DNA of 64,000 nucleotides from Camellia lanceoleosa. Taxonomy: Eukaryota; Streptophyta; Magnoliopsida; Ericales; Theaceae. Position 1 is the stretch's first letter. Each line of letters opens with the position of its first letter. Where the stretch lies: the NCBI GenBank assembly GCA_025200525.1, contig CM045767.1:123554346-123618345 (forward strand), written 5' to 3'. The notes beneath the pieces are model-generated. The model did not search any database. It was not told the origin of the DNA and saw only the letters and a list, made by a program, of their open reading frames with translations. This document shows, piece by piece, positions 24,831 through 37,054 of this stretch. The position numbers and the translations under genes were made by a program.

Positions 24831-25865
24831 CTTGACCCCTCTTATAAAATTAGGTTAGAAAATTTTGGTGAAGCAAAATTCTTGGAAAAAATATCTCTCT
24901 CATTATTTTGCAACCTACACATACCTTACCAAAACCTCTTAAACCAAATTTTTTTAGGGTTCTTTGTTGAGGTTGTTGAGCTTGAATATTAGCTCTTGAG
25001 GGTGTGAAATTGTTGGTTTATAACTCAAAGGGTCACTCATCTTCAAGAGGTATAACTCTTAGCTCTTTTACACTACTTCTTTCCTATCTTTTCTTACTAT
25101 TTTTGGGCTATTTTTCAACTGTGTTTATGGGTTGAAACTTGTGGTTAAAGGCTATTAAAGGTAGATGGGTTAATCGCCCTTCTTTGAGCCTTACTTCCTA
25201 AGCTTTTACCCTTGTGTTTCCCATCTTTTCATCAATTTTTTTTGAGCTTTTTACCACTGAATTTCAGAGATTTTCAGAGGCTAAAAATATGGTTTTGAAG
25301 TCCCAAAAATAGAGGGGTTAGCCTCCCCTCCTTGTACTTGTTTACTAGCTTCGTGTCCTTGTTATTTTAGCTAGCTTTTTCAAACCTTCCCATAAGAATT
25401 TCAGTGCTATTTTTGACTATTTTAGGACTGTTTTAGGTTGGTTATGTCATTTATGCTTTGTATAGTATGCTTGTAGTGCAATGGTCCTCATAAGCTTGGT
25501 GTTTTAGGCATTAGACACCAACCTATTTGAGTTGATAGCATTTATTTCAAGTTTTCCATACTCATGTTCACTTCTAATCATCTCTGCACTCCCCATCTTT
25601 TCTTGGCTTTTCATTTCTTTTGAGAGTTGTTTCAATCAAGTGTTGTTTAAGCTTGAGAAAGAGGTCACTCCATGCTTAATGGATTAATCTCTTCGAATGT
25701 TCATTACCAAAGGCATGACCTCTCTTTCATGCCCAAACAACTTCTTGTTTGACATTTCTCTCCATTAGTGGACTTAATGCTCATTTTTGGACTAAAATGA
25801 TGGAAAGGTAATTAAAAGAGGTAATAAAATTGGACTAAGAGGTTACAAGATAATAAAAGAGTTTA

Positions 25866-25892
25866 AGGTTCAATCAGATGTTAATTGAACCT
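25866..25892 (+). promoter_or_regulatory. Conserved LTR stem-loop, copy 3
   Basis: Arms AGGTTCAAT and ATTGAACCT, loop CAGATGTTA. The outer pair is A-T here against G-C in the partner 5' LTR (copy 1), a double change that keeps pairing. Confidence 0.7.
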
Positions 25893-26891
25893 ATTGAGTT
25901 TTAAGCCATTTCATACTCTCATGTGATGATAATGGTTCAAAATATCAACTTAACCACTTCCCTTGATCACTGTCATGATAAGGAGAGGTTTTTTTTGATC
26001 TTTTAGCATCATTTATTAAGCTTTTGTCCATTGATCCATAAATCATCACGCAATGAATTTGTATTGATTAATGGTTTGTGAATCGAGCATACTCCTCCTT
26101 TGATCTGTTTGGTGATAAGGAGAGGCAGGGTGGACAAACATCCCCTGAAAATACTCTGTTTGCGCTTTGTTTCATGTCTGTTGCAGTAGGGCAGTACCAA
26201 ACATTAGTGGCCAGCCGACTACATTACTGTACAGCCGACCACTTCTTCTAGCCGACCAGCCACCTTTTTCAGCCAGGCAGTGTCTTTTTTCTTGCAGAAC
26301 AAAACAGAGACTGAGGTAAAAAAAAAAATAGTGTAATTTTCTGACTGCAAACAACATCATTCTGGCAGCCAAACAGGGCATTTTCAAGTGGCAACTCCAC
26401 ATTTCATGCATGAGCAATTCCTCATTGTGGCTCGTTAATCAGTAGCTTGTAATTAATTAAGCATAATTCCTTTGAACTTGTAATAGCTTAGTATAGACAC
26501 CCCATTTTGACCGTCCTCAAGACTTGGACGTCCTCACTTGTGCACACGATGATTGTGATTGCATGTGTTCATTTTGAGTGATTGAAGTCCTCGACAGAAT
26601 GCCCTGTCTTTGGGCCTTTTAACCTTATCTTTTTTATGCCTTGTTTTGGACCAAAAGCTTGGTGTTTCGAGTCCGAAACTTTTGGTGACCTGTCGGCCAC
26701 CACCATAGGCTGTCGGCCATGGCTCGTGGTTGTCGGCCATTGGTGTGGCCGGTCGGCTACCAGTGGTGGTGGTCGGCCACTAGTGTCTTTTTTCAGATAT
26801 TTGTTGACAGCTGTGCCAGCTGTTAGCACATTAAGCTGCATCTCCCGACACGTGTATGGTGGGATGTTTCTAATCTCAAGGCTTGTTTTTC

Positions 26892-26899
26892 TATATATA
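26892..26899 (+). promoter_or_regulatory. TATA box of solo LTR C
   Basis: TATATATA about 400 bases into the LTR, 110 bases after a GGCC cluster and just before a CT-rich leader. Confidence 0.65.
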
Positions 26900-28007
26900 G
26901 GGGGGTTCCTCTCCCATTTTTGAGCATTAGCAATTTTAGAACAAAATTCTCTCTCTCTCTCTCTCTCTCTTTACATTTCTCTCTCTCTCTAGCAATTTTG
27001 TGCATAGTTGCTTAGATACACTCCACTTTTGTCTAACAATCCTTAACAAAAGTTGCTAGTCTTTGGGATGAGGTAGCTTGGGACTTGTTTTGAGCTCTAG
27101 AAGGAGGTTTTGGCTTAGATTGTTTGCCAAATTGTGTCTTGGATTCAAGAGGTATAACACTTGCTTTGTTAGCTTATTTTAAATACTTGCTTTGCCATCT
27201 TCTTCTATTGTTTTTGGGCTGTTTTGGGGTTGGTTTTGAACTGTAAAAAACTCTATTTTGTGGCCTAAAAGTGGTGGTTTGAGGCCATTTTCAGTTAAGG
27301 GGTGGTTCACCCTTCTTACTTCTTAGTTTGTAAAGCTTTTGTATCTTTGTTCACCACTTTCAAACCAACTTTTTTGGGCCTTTTAACCACTGAATTTCAG
27401 AGGTTTTTTAGTGGCAAAAAACTCATTTTGAAGTCCAAAATTGGAAGGGTTAGCCTCCCCTCCTTGTATCTTGTTTGCATACCTAGTTAGCCCCATGTAT
27501 TAGCTTTTTGTGGCTCAAGTTTAGCATGTTTTGAACTCTGTTTTGAGTTGTTTTGCCACTGCTTTGGCTGTTTGGTGCTTTTACGCCTTGTTTTGTATGT
27601 TTCTAGTGTAATAGTCTTCACAAGTTGGTGTTTTAGGGTCTTAGAAACCTCTTGTTTGAGTTGATAGCATCTTTTGGTGTTGTTTTTTACTCCATTTCAG
27701 CACTATAAACTCTGCAACCTCCTTCTTTGCTTCACTCTTTCAATTATTTTTGAGAGTTGTTTCAAGCATGGGGTCCTTTAAGCTTGAGATTGAGGTCATC
27801 CTTAATGGTTTAATCCTCTTTGAGGGTTCATTGTCAACGGCATGATCTCTCTCTTGCCTTACATTATCCCTTGGTTGACACTTCTTTCATCTTAGAGGAC
27901 ACTCACCAATGGACAAATTGATTAATGAATGATTTGGTAACTAAAATGTGTAAACAAAATTGGCAAGTAAAACTGGCAAGATAAGCATTTCTTTGTGTTG
28001 CATTGCA

Positions 28008-28038
28008 TGTGTTCAAATCGGACGTTAATTTGAACACA
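28008..28038 (+). promoter_or_regulatory. Conserved LTR stem-loop, copy 4
   Basis: Arms TGTGTTCAAAT and ATTTGAACACA (11 bp), loop CGGACGTTA. The stem is one pair longer than the other copies, an insertion matched in both arms. A second stem, ATTTCAT with ATGAAAT, follows at 28052-28076. Confidence 0.75.
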
Positions 28039-31000
28039 AGGAAAATGGGATATTTCATACTAAAAAATGATGAAATGTGCCACTTTCCTAGGTCCCTGTT
28101 GCCTTTGATCAAGCATGATAGAGTGATGGTCATTTTAGTCTCATTTTGCATTTATTAAACTTGCATAATTGGCTTCACAAGCCATCATGCAATGAAATTT
28201 CTTGATTTATGGTTTATGAACCAAATTTTGTCCATCCTTTGATTTCCCCATGAAAAGGAGAGGCAAAGTGTGCAAACAACCCTTGAGAAATACACTGTTT
28301 GGCTCTGTTTACTCTCTGTTGTAGCAAAGAAGTCCAGATTATCAGTGGCCGATAACCACCACCAGTGGTAGCTGACCGGCCCCTTGTTGGCCATCAGTGA
28401 AATTTGCACAATGTGTTGGTAAGGTAGTGCAGAGGTGTTCTAGAAGTGGGCAGAATTGTTGGTGTTCAATGTGCAAACAGAGGCATTCAGCAGCAAGGCA
28501 GTGGCTTTTCGGGTGGAAACTGAGCATGCATGGGCCTTCATTGCTTCCTGAGATTAGCTAATTAGTTTAATTACCCTCGCTTCCTGAGATTAGCCAATTA
28601 GTTAATTAGCAATAGATCAAATATGTGTTGTAATTAATTAGTTGTAACTAATTAAGTATTGTAAATAATTAGTTAGTTTAACTAGTTATTCAATTTCGTC
28701 TTGTAATTAGTTAACTAGAATAGTTAATTAATTCGGTTTGTAATAATTAGCTAGCTAGTATAGCTAGTTAATTAGTTTCAAGTTTTGTATTAGTTAGCTT
28801 AATTAGCCTAGTTAGCTAGTTAGCTTTTATTCATTCGGACCCTCCTTCGCGAGGGCGTAATGTTGTAATAAGTGTGTGTGCATGCGTGTATGTCTTCCAA
28901 CCCCACGTCTTTCTCCCTTTTATTTACCCGCTTTTGATGGTTAGCTTAGGGGAATATTTCAATTAGCATACCTTATGCTTGCATCCATTCATTCGTATTG
29001 CATGCACCGAGGCTCAGCGTATCATTCAAACTGCATCATCATTTCAATAATTCCTTGAATACATGTTGACCGCATGTTATTTAATTGCTTCATATGCCAT
29101 ATTGGTAGCCGAGCCTATTAATTGCATTCTTTGCATGTGTTGCATTAGACATCTTGTATAGTTAGGAATCATGCATAGTTTTCTAACTCATATTTTCTTG
29201 GCTTAGAGTACTAGGTGAGTTTTTAAGCTTTAGCATACTCACATGAATGTGAATGTTGCCATAATTAGCATACTTGCCATAAGGCTATGTGCTTAAATGT
29301 TAAACTGCATGAATGCCTGTGGATGAAGACTTGTTGTTTGGATTGGAACGATTCAACAAATGTATGTTTTAAGCCCACTTTGTTGAGTGTTTTAAGCCCA
29401 TTGTGTTTGCTGGCAAATCCGCAAACTTTAAGCCCACTTGAGGTGGCAAATTCAAACCATTTTCGCAAACAAACTTGAGTTGAATTGTTCCAAATTGAGC
29501 AAACTAGTCTATACTTGCATGTGAGCATCACATAGTAAAACTAGTTTAATAACAGGGACAAGAGCACAAAATGTTCATAAAATACCATATCATGATTAGT
29601 AGAGGCCGATCTTTGATTGGGCGAGTGGGGGTGCTCAATTCATGACCTTTCCCTCTCGTACCTAAGTTCCCGAGCTGAGGTAACTTTGGTGATGACGGAC
29701 ATGTGACCTTTGGCACGAGTCATGAGTTTCCTAAATTTTCGCAAAAATAAAATATTTAGGTGGTGACTCTATATCTGGCAAAGTAGTCTAATTTTGGCAT
29801 TTTTTTATTCAAAATTAGTTTTTTAAAACGATTTGGCGGATTTGAACTCTTTGGTGTTTATTAGTTTCACATTGCACTCGTGAGATTAGATTCAGAACCA
29901 TAGGAGTCCAAACTGTAGGGCTTTCTTTTCGAGCTTCCGAGAGGGGGGCGCAAAAAAGCCAGGCTACACTTAGTTAATTAATTTTGTGTTTTAAATTGGT
30001 TCTAACTTGTAAATAATTAGCTACGATAGTTGGTTCATTTAGTTTGGTATTGTAATAGTTAATTAATTCATAGTAGTTAGCTAGGGCAAATATGTAATAA
30101 TGTGTATGTCTTCCAACCCCCGTTCTTTCTCCCTCTTATTTACCCACTTATGATGGATAGCATATTACATCATGTTTCATTTAATATTTTCCATGATTTG
30201 CATTAATTTGTCTTGCATACATAAAGGTTCGGTTCATCATTCTAACAACATTGTCATTTATTACTTCATTGAATACGTTTGCTACCGCATGCTATTAAAT
30301 TGATTCACATGCCATACTAGTAGCCGAGCCTATTAGTGGCATTTTTGCATGTATGGCATTAGGCACTCACATTTTTAGGAACATGCATTTTTTCTAACTA
30401 TTTTTCCTCTCTTGGTTTGCCTCGGTTGAGTACTAGGTAAACATTCATTGTTTTAGCATATTGCATAAGTGTTAGTGTTGCTATGATAAGCATGATTACC
30501 ATGAGATTAAATGCTTAGTTGATATACATGTCTGAATGCCTGTGGATGAAAGCTAATTGCTCAAATTGGGATGATTTGATTAATGAACATATGAGATCAC
30601 TTTTTTCAAGTGGTACATATTCAAAACAATTTTAAAACAAACATAAAATCAAAATGTTCCAAATTGAGCAAATTAGTCTATACTTGTGTGCAACACATAG
30701 TAAAATAGCCTAAATAATCATAACAATAGCATATAATGTAAATAAGAATCACATCATGATTAGTAGAGGCCGATTTTTTTATCGGGTGAGTGGGTTGCTC
30801 AATTCATGACCTTCCCCTTTCATACCTAAGTTCCCGAGCTGAGGCACTTTGGTGATGACAGATAAGTAGCCTTTGGCATGAGTCCTTGATTTCCTAAATT
30901 TTTCAAAAATATTTAGGTTACGACTTTGAAATCTGACAAAGCAATCCATTTTGGCATTTTTTTGATTCAAAATCGATTTTCTAATAGATTTTCTGGATTT

Positions 31001-31114
31001 GGACTCATTTGTGTTTATCTATTTCACACTGCACTTGTAAAATTAGATTCAGAACCACAAGCGTCTGAACTGTAGGCTAATTGTATTTGAAAGAAGCACG
31101 AAAACCAAGCTACA

Positions 31115-31213
31115 CTAGTCGACCAAAAAAAAAAAAAAAGACTTAGTGGGTTTGTTGGAGATATACATGAGAGAAGGAGAGAGAGTTAGTGCTTTGTGTA
31201 GAGAGTTCTAGAG

Positions 31214-31255
<42 letters not shown>

Positions 31256-31826
31256 CCTAGAGCTCAAGAAGAAGGAAAAATGAGGGTTTTGGGGCAAATC
31301 TTCGTCAAATTAACCATTTAAGGTAAGAATTGTCTTCTAATCTCATGAATTGAAGTTGTATGATCCATGAAAATATAGAATCTCGGTGGAAATAAGAGGT
31401 AGAGTGATGTAAGATGAGGGTTAGAACCCTAAAGGGAAGAATGGTAAAACATAGCTTAAACTTTGGTCATTCATGGCTTCATTCTTGTTTTTACATATGA
31501 TATTTTGCATGGTTCCTCAACTTTGAGGAGAATTTCGTAGATTTTATCTTTGGCATTCACAATTTGCATAGAGCATGATTTAACACTCTAAGGTTAAGAG
31601 TTTGAGTTCTTATATGAGAATTGAGTTGTGATATAAAGCCATGACCCTTATTTGAAGTTGGAAAAGTTTTAATTAACATGTTTTTGAAGAGTTTTGAGCC
31701 TTGTTTTGTATCAATTGAGGTTGGTTTTGTAAAGAGGGGAAGTTTCTTATTTCAGCAGACTTTTGAACTGGGTTTCAACCCAGATCGCTCAAGCTTCCCG
31801 GGCCACTGCACGAGCAGCTAGTCTTG
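31115..31826 (+). repeat. LTR L0, left visible part
   Basis: Continues at 48586 after the G2 insertion and ends at 49807. It shows a purine-rich leader with a (GA)n run at about 31215-31253, then AAGGTAAGAATTG, a donor-like site, as in the related LTR D. Its left portion lies beyond G1, outside the window. It is broken by G1 at 31114/31115 and by G2 at 31826/31827. Confidence 0.7.
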
Positions 31827-32673
31827 TGTAGACACCCCATTTTTGACCGCCCTTAAGACTTGGGTGCCACTGATTGTTTACTTAGTGGTGAAAGTTGTGC
31901 AGTGCAAAGGTTCAATTTCTTCGGCAAGAGGAGAGAGTCAAATCCCAACCTTACACCCCCCTTTTGGACTAAAACTAGTTTGAATGGTTTTCAGACCTTA
32001 AAACCCTCTCTTTCAAAATGTTTTTGAAAAAGTTCCTACGATGTTCCGACGCTCGCATTTTGTTAAATGTCGTGCTTTTCGGTAAACCGAGCAAGGACAA
32101 AGTGGAAATGAATGAAGAAGAGATGAACTCTTTTGAAAAATCTTTCAAAACACCTTATCTAGGGGTTTGGATTTGAAGAAAATAGGAGAGAAGAGAAGAA
32201 AACAAGCTGAGAAGAAGTTGGGCATGAATCCGAGTAGGATCGAAACTGAGCAGTCTTCACTCAAATGAGCATAACTTTTTCCACACTTGGAATTTTGATA
32301 TGAGGCTACCACCATTGGAAATACAACTTCTAGGGCTTCAATTTAGGCTCAAGAATGACCTGCAAAGGAGTCCAGATGAAGGAGATATTCCTATTTGAAG
32401 TTGGGCCCAAAAAGCAGATTTTTCTATCCAACCAGAGGTGGAAGTTTATGACCATGAATGAGATTTTTTGGCCATGTTCCGGCCATGAATGGCCAATGTC
32501 GGCCCCCTACCGTCCAGAAGTGACCCCATGCCAACCAACAATGATAAAGGGCTGGCCAACAGTTATCAAGTGCCAGCCATTGATGGCAGAAAGTAGTTTT
32601 TGGCAAATATTTGTTGTCCAACTGGTACAACTGTCTCTCTTCAGATATTTTCGGCCTAAAGCTTGTATTTTTC

Positions 32674-32680
32674 TATATAT
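32674..32680 (+). promoter_or_regulatory. TATA box of G2 5' LTR
   Basis: TATATAT about 850 bases into the LTR, 86 bases after a GGCC cluster, followed by a CT-rich leader. Confidence 0.6.
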
Positions 32681-34463
32681 TGAAGCCATATATCTCATAT
32701 TGAAGGGTGAGAACATTTTAGGAAGAGTTTTTGGAGCCTCTCTCTCTACACTTCTCTCTCAACATTTCTCCATCTTAAGAACGTTTGTGCATAGAAGCTT
32801 GCAAGTGTAGATACACTATCCCTTGGCCTATCAACCCTTGATGAAAGTTGTTGATCTTTGAGCTGAGGTTCTACAAGGCCTTCTTGGAGCTCCTCAAGGT
32901 GGTTTTGACTTGGTTTTGTGGCCTAAAGTGTGCTTGGCTTCAAGAGGTAAAACTTTCACCCTTTAAGCTTGTCTTTCACACTTGCTTTTCCATCTCTTTC
33001 CACCATTTCAAGGCTGGTTTTCAACTATAAAAAACTCTAATTTTGAAGTTCTAAAATGGTGGTTTAAGCATTGTTTGGCTAGGGGGTGTTTCCTCCGTTT
33101 TGCTCATTGGTTTGTAAGGCCCTTTTAAGCTATCTTTCAAGCTTTTCAAACAACTTCTTTTTGGCCTTAAAACCAATGAATTCCAGAGAAATTTCAGTGG
33201 TAGAAAACTTGTTTTGAGGTCCCAAATAGGAGGAGGGGAGTCCTCCATCGTCTTGTCTTGTTAGCATGTGTTGTTGGCCTACCAAATGAGCATGTGTTTC
33301 TATCCTATTGAGGCTTAGTTTGAGCATGTTTTTGTGACTTTTTGGACCTCCTATAACTCTGTTTTTGGCTGGTTTGGTCACCTCTTGCATGCTTCATACA
33401 CTTGTAGTGTAATCCTACTTGCTAGCCTAACATGCTTCATGTCTTAGCCTATAATTCTAGCATGTATTGGCTCCACTCCAACATGTTTTTTGCCATTATT
33501 TAACATGCTTTAACTCTGATTTTGGTTGGTTGGGTCACCTCTTACTTGGTTTTTGTACTTGTAGTGCAATCTCACTCATTAGCCTTGCATGCTTAGTGTT
33601 TTGGCTTATCATCCTAGCTTATTTTGGATACACTCCAACATGTTTTTGGCATTGTTTTGACATGCTTTAGGACTGTTTTGAGTGGTCTTGGCCTCTTGGG
33701 GGCTTGCTTTGTATAGCTATGGCATAGTTGGCTTTGCTAGTCTTGTGTTTTGAGACACCTAGCATGCCTTATTTGTGATGTTTGTGTGATATGGCATCAT
33801 TTGGTGTGTAATTTCAGAGCTTATATCTTTTTCATACTTCCACTTAAATCACTCTTTCAATGGCTTTGAGAGTTGTGCCTTTATGCCTCGTTTATGGACC
33901 AATACATGACTATGCATTTCTTGCTATTTGAACTTCAATTTCAACATGTTGTAGCCTCTAATTTAGCATGATTAAGCTCTGTCCAGAGCTGGTTTGATTG
34001 TTTAGGCTATGTATTGCATGCCTCTTGTGTAAAGCCCTTGGCTAGCTTTAAGTTCTAAGGACACTAACATGCTATACTTGTGTTGTTTGCATGATATGTC
34101 ATCATTTGGTATATGATTTTAGTGCTTTTACTTCTGTCATGCTCTCATATATATTACTCTTTCAATGCGTTTAAGAGTTGAGCTTTGTGCCTTGCTTGCG
34201 AGCCATAACTTGAGCATGCTTTTCTTGCTTCTTGTGTTTAAGTTTCATCACATTTCAGCCACTATTTTGGCATGCATGAGGTCTGTTTAGGGTTGGTTCA
34301 GTCCATTGAGCATTGTATTGCATGGTCCTAGTGTTGTATCCTTTGCTAGTTTTGATGCTTAAGTCTCTTAACGTGTTGTGCATGCGTTGTTTGCATGTTA
34401 GAGTCTTGTGTTTCATGCCAAGATTAGCATGTTGTTTGCATAGCATGTTGTTTGCATTGCATC

Positions 34464-34491
34464 GTGTTCAACCGGACGTTATGTTGAACAC
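34464..34491 (+). promoter_or_regulatory. Conserved LTR stem-loop, copy 5
   Basis: Arms GTGTTCAAC and GTTGAACAC, loop CGGACGTTAT. The closing pair is C-G where other copies have T-A. Confidence 0.72.
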
Positions 34492-35410
34492 AAGGTGGAT
34501 TGGTCCACTTCATACTTGAAGTGATAAAAGTGAGCCAATCCCCTTTGACTCCGTTGCCTTTGATCATCCATCATGAGGTAGTGGATTTAGAGTCTTGTTT
34601 GCATTGCATTTATTGAAATGTGTGCAAGTTGGATTTTTGGCCATCTTGCATTGCATGCTTGATTGATGGTTTTGGATCCAATGGTGCCTTTCCCTTGATG
34701 TTTTGAGGTGATATAGAGTGGCACAGTACATACATGTTCCTAGGGAGACCCTTCATTTCCTCTATTTTGTGCTTTGTTGCAGAATGGTGTCACAGCACAC
34801 CAGTGGTTGGCAGTGCCACATTGATGGCCGACACCCTTGCATTGTTAGCGGGCAAAAGCCAATCTTTGGCCGGCAGGTGGCCGGCAGCAGCTTCTTATGG
34901 CCGGCAGGCCACTGGTGTACTCCTCAGCTTTGTTTTGGTAAGGTTCAGCAACTAGTTCTTGGAGACACCCTGTAGACAGAGCCTCAAGAGAGCAAACCGG
35001 AGAGCTTTTCGGGGCGAGAAACCAAATACGAGTATGCATGTTCAACTTCTTGAAACAGAGCTGAGGTAGCATAGTTTGATGCTTCATTTGTTAGTTAGCG
35101 TCTCAATTTGTAATTTAATTAATTTGTTAATTAATTAAGTGTTGTAATAATTAGTAAGCAGTTTGCTAGTTATTCGATTGTTTTGTAATAATTAGTCTAA
35201 TTAGTTTAATTAGATTAGTTAGCTTAGCTTAGCTTAGAGTAGCTTAGCTCTTATTCATTTGGACCCTCCTGCGAGAGGGCACAATTTTTTAATAAGGGTG
35301 CATGTGTGTGTGCATGTCTTCTAACTCCCACTTCTTTCTCCCTTTTCATTATCAGCTTTTGATGGTTAGTTTTAGGGCATGTTTTGATTAGCATACCTTA
35401 TACTTGCATG

Positions 35411-36254
35411 GTTAGTTGGAGGATACAGTGAAGCAAAACTGGGAAAAGTTGGCTGAGGCCTTTGTCGATCAGTACTCTTACAATACCCAGCCTGAAATAA
35501 CCACCCAAGACCTTGAAGCAACCCACCAGAACCCCATAGAGTCTTTTATGGAATTTGTTGCAAGGTGGAGAGCAAAGGCAGCACATATGACAGATCGCCC
35601 TTCTGAGAGGGATTAAGTGCGGATAGTGGTGTAGAATCTTGAGCTTGATATGTTGCAAAAGTTAATAGTGGCTCCACTATTCACTTCAAAAGTCTGCATG
35701 AACTCGGGGTTCAGATTGCGAGTGCGTTCAGCAGAGGGATTATTCCCAAAACAAATGAATCGGTAAGGAGGGTGTTTTCCAAGAGTACCAATGCTAGCGG
35801 TAGCACTGCTCCCAAACCCACTAAAAGCGAGATAGTCACCACAGCCGACCCTTTTGCCAAATTAAGCCTACAAACAGCCAGCCCAGCCCGAGCTCAGGGC
35901 AGAACTTTCACCCTCCTCTATATGAGCCTAACCAACGCACTAAAAGTCTTGATGGAAAGAGGGTATCTCAAACCCCTTAATCCTCAACCTCTGCCTGACC
36001 CACTCCTTGTCGGACATAACCCCACCAAATACTGTGTGTATCATCAACAACGCGGTCATGGCACTGATCGTTGCTACCGCCTTCGTCATGAGGTCCAAAA
36101 TCTCATTGACAACCGGACGATAGCTCCACCTCAAGATCCCAATGACCAAGTACCTCATCCATATCTTAACCTCGTCCATACACAGCCACCCGCCTACAAT
36201 CCTAGTATATATACACCCCGACCCATCTACCCAAGCCTGAGGTGTTTATCCTAG
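35411..36254 (+). pseudogene. gag: G2 gag fragment with CHHC knuckle
   Basis: Begins inside the gag core (LEDTVKQNWEKLAEAFV), aligned with G1 gag from about 4287. The frame 35416-35616 then breaks, and coding resumes at 35772-36254 with a proline-rich tail and a C-x2-H-x4-H-x4-C motif (CVYHQQRGHGTDRC, about 36031-36075). The N-terminal gag is absent because of the LTR-to-gag deletion. Confidence 0.82.
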
Positions 36255-36289
36255 AAAGCACGAGCTTGTAAATGATAAATGCACTCGAA

Positions 36290-37054
36290 CCCCAAACATC
36301 TCAAACCCATAAACCCACTACTTCTGGGCTAGTGAGCATGATTGAAGATTTGTAGAGAACTGTGGCAGATTTAGCCTTTGGGGTTTTGGCTCCATCACCG
36401 GCTGCATTTGAAGAAGGCCAATCCCTTGGCAAAGTGGAGGCAAATGGTAAGATTAAGGTAGGGGCAACTATTGGTCCTTGTGAACGTCTTTAGTGGGCTA
36501 TTGAGGCTTTGAAAGCCGAAGGGCTGAACAAACAGCAAGTCCTCGCATTTGTTGCAAAAACTATGGATGACACTTTTGTCGCTCAAGATGAGAGAATTTT
36601 GAATCAGGGGGCAAACAGCGGAAAGAAATGTCGTACCATAAATACCCCTTTCAACTCCAATCCTACACTCAGAAAAGATCAGCAAACCCAATCAGCACCT
36701 GCCAATCCCTTTGCTGGTACATCCAACACCTCACAAACCTCGAAGTACCAACCCCGAGGCCAGAGGGTCTTCAATCCCCTCTACATGACCTTGTCCAAAG
36801 CTATCCAAATCCTTAGAGAACAAGGCCATCTCAAACCCTTTGAGCCTCGGCCTCTCCTGAAGTCCCTTCCTCTTTCACACAACCCGGCCATATACTGTGC
36901 CTTCCATCAACAAGCCGGCCATGACACTAACATGTGTTTTCGTCTTCGCCATGAAATACAAGATTTGATTGACAGCGAGGTCATTGTCGCACTAGGTCCT
37001 GCAAAGTCTATCGGCACGAGATCGATGAATTTGGGGGATAATGTGATTATGTGA
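36290..37054 (+). pseudogene. Second gag-like module in G2
   Basis: A further gag-type segment follows the first: the frame 36509-37054 includes YMTLSKAIQILREQGHLKP and a second knuckle CAFHQQAGHDTNMC (about 36896-36937) followed by HEIQDLID. G1 has only one such module. The segment upstream (36340-36500) has stops. It is either a duplication or a join between two related elements. Confidence 0.7.

Larger units (their letters stand above)
26492..29968 (+). mobile_element. Solo LTR C, Tat family, inserted in G1 3' LTR
   Basis: 3477 bp beginning TATAGACACC (TG mutated to TA) and ending GGCTACA, flanked by the perfect 5-bp duplication CTTAG (26487-26491 and 29969-29973). The uninterrupted form of the target is visible in the 5' LTR near 1580-1610. 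It has a TATA box, a (TC)n run at 26948-26981, a donor-like GT at 27152, GGCC clusters (26684-26782 and about 28346-28390) and the stem-loop. No genes. Confidence 0.9.
1..31114 (+). mobile_element. Element G1: old Ty3/gypsy Tat/Ogre-type LTR retrotransposon, host to three nested solo LTRs
   Basis: The order LTR, primer site, gag, protease, reverse transcriptase, RNase H, second RNase H, integrase, antisense genes, tandem array, LTR is visible. The second RNase H and the absence of a chromodomain after integrase fit the Tat lineage. The 5' LTR is cut by the window edge; the 3' LTR starts TGTAGACACC at 24456 and ends AGCTACA at 31114. The 5 bases after it, ctagt, should be the right target duplication; the left copy is outside the window. 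Solo LTRs at 4973-7569, 8943-12291 and 26492-29968 interrupt it. By eye, a 180-base stretch of the two LTRs (121-300 against about 25022-25200) has roughly 17 differences, so the insertion is old. The element was inserted into LTR L0, whose continuation begins at 31115. Confidence 0.85.
24456..31114 (+). repeat. 3' LTR of G1, split by solo LTR C
   Basis: Two parts, 24456-26491 and 29974-31114 (about 3.2 kb together), match the 5' LTR. The start is TGTAGACACC after GGCAAC, the usual end of the internal region, and the end is AGCTACA. It carries a TATA box at 24823, a donor-like GT at 25050, GGCC clusters near 24655-24722 and 26203-26275, and the stem-loop at 25866-25892. Confidence 0.88.
31827..35410 (+). 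repeat. 5' LTR of G2, missing its 3' end
   Basis: Collinear with 44008-47566 of the 3' LTR, then stops at TTGCATG and jumps straight into gag. About 1 kb of LTR end, the primer site, leader and gag N terminus are deleted. It has GGCC clusters at 32468-32588 and 34800-34915, a donor-like GT at 32947 and a stem-loop at 34464. Confidence 0.85.

Noticed and set aside
26582..26923. 113-codon plus-strand ORF over the GGCC cluster of LTR C
   Set aside because: It spans the LTR promoter region and is not conserved as a frame in the other LTRs.
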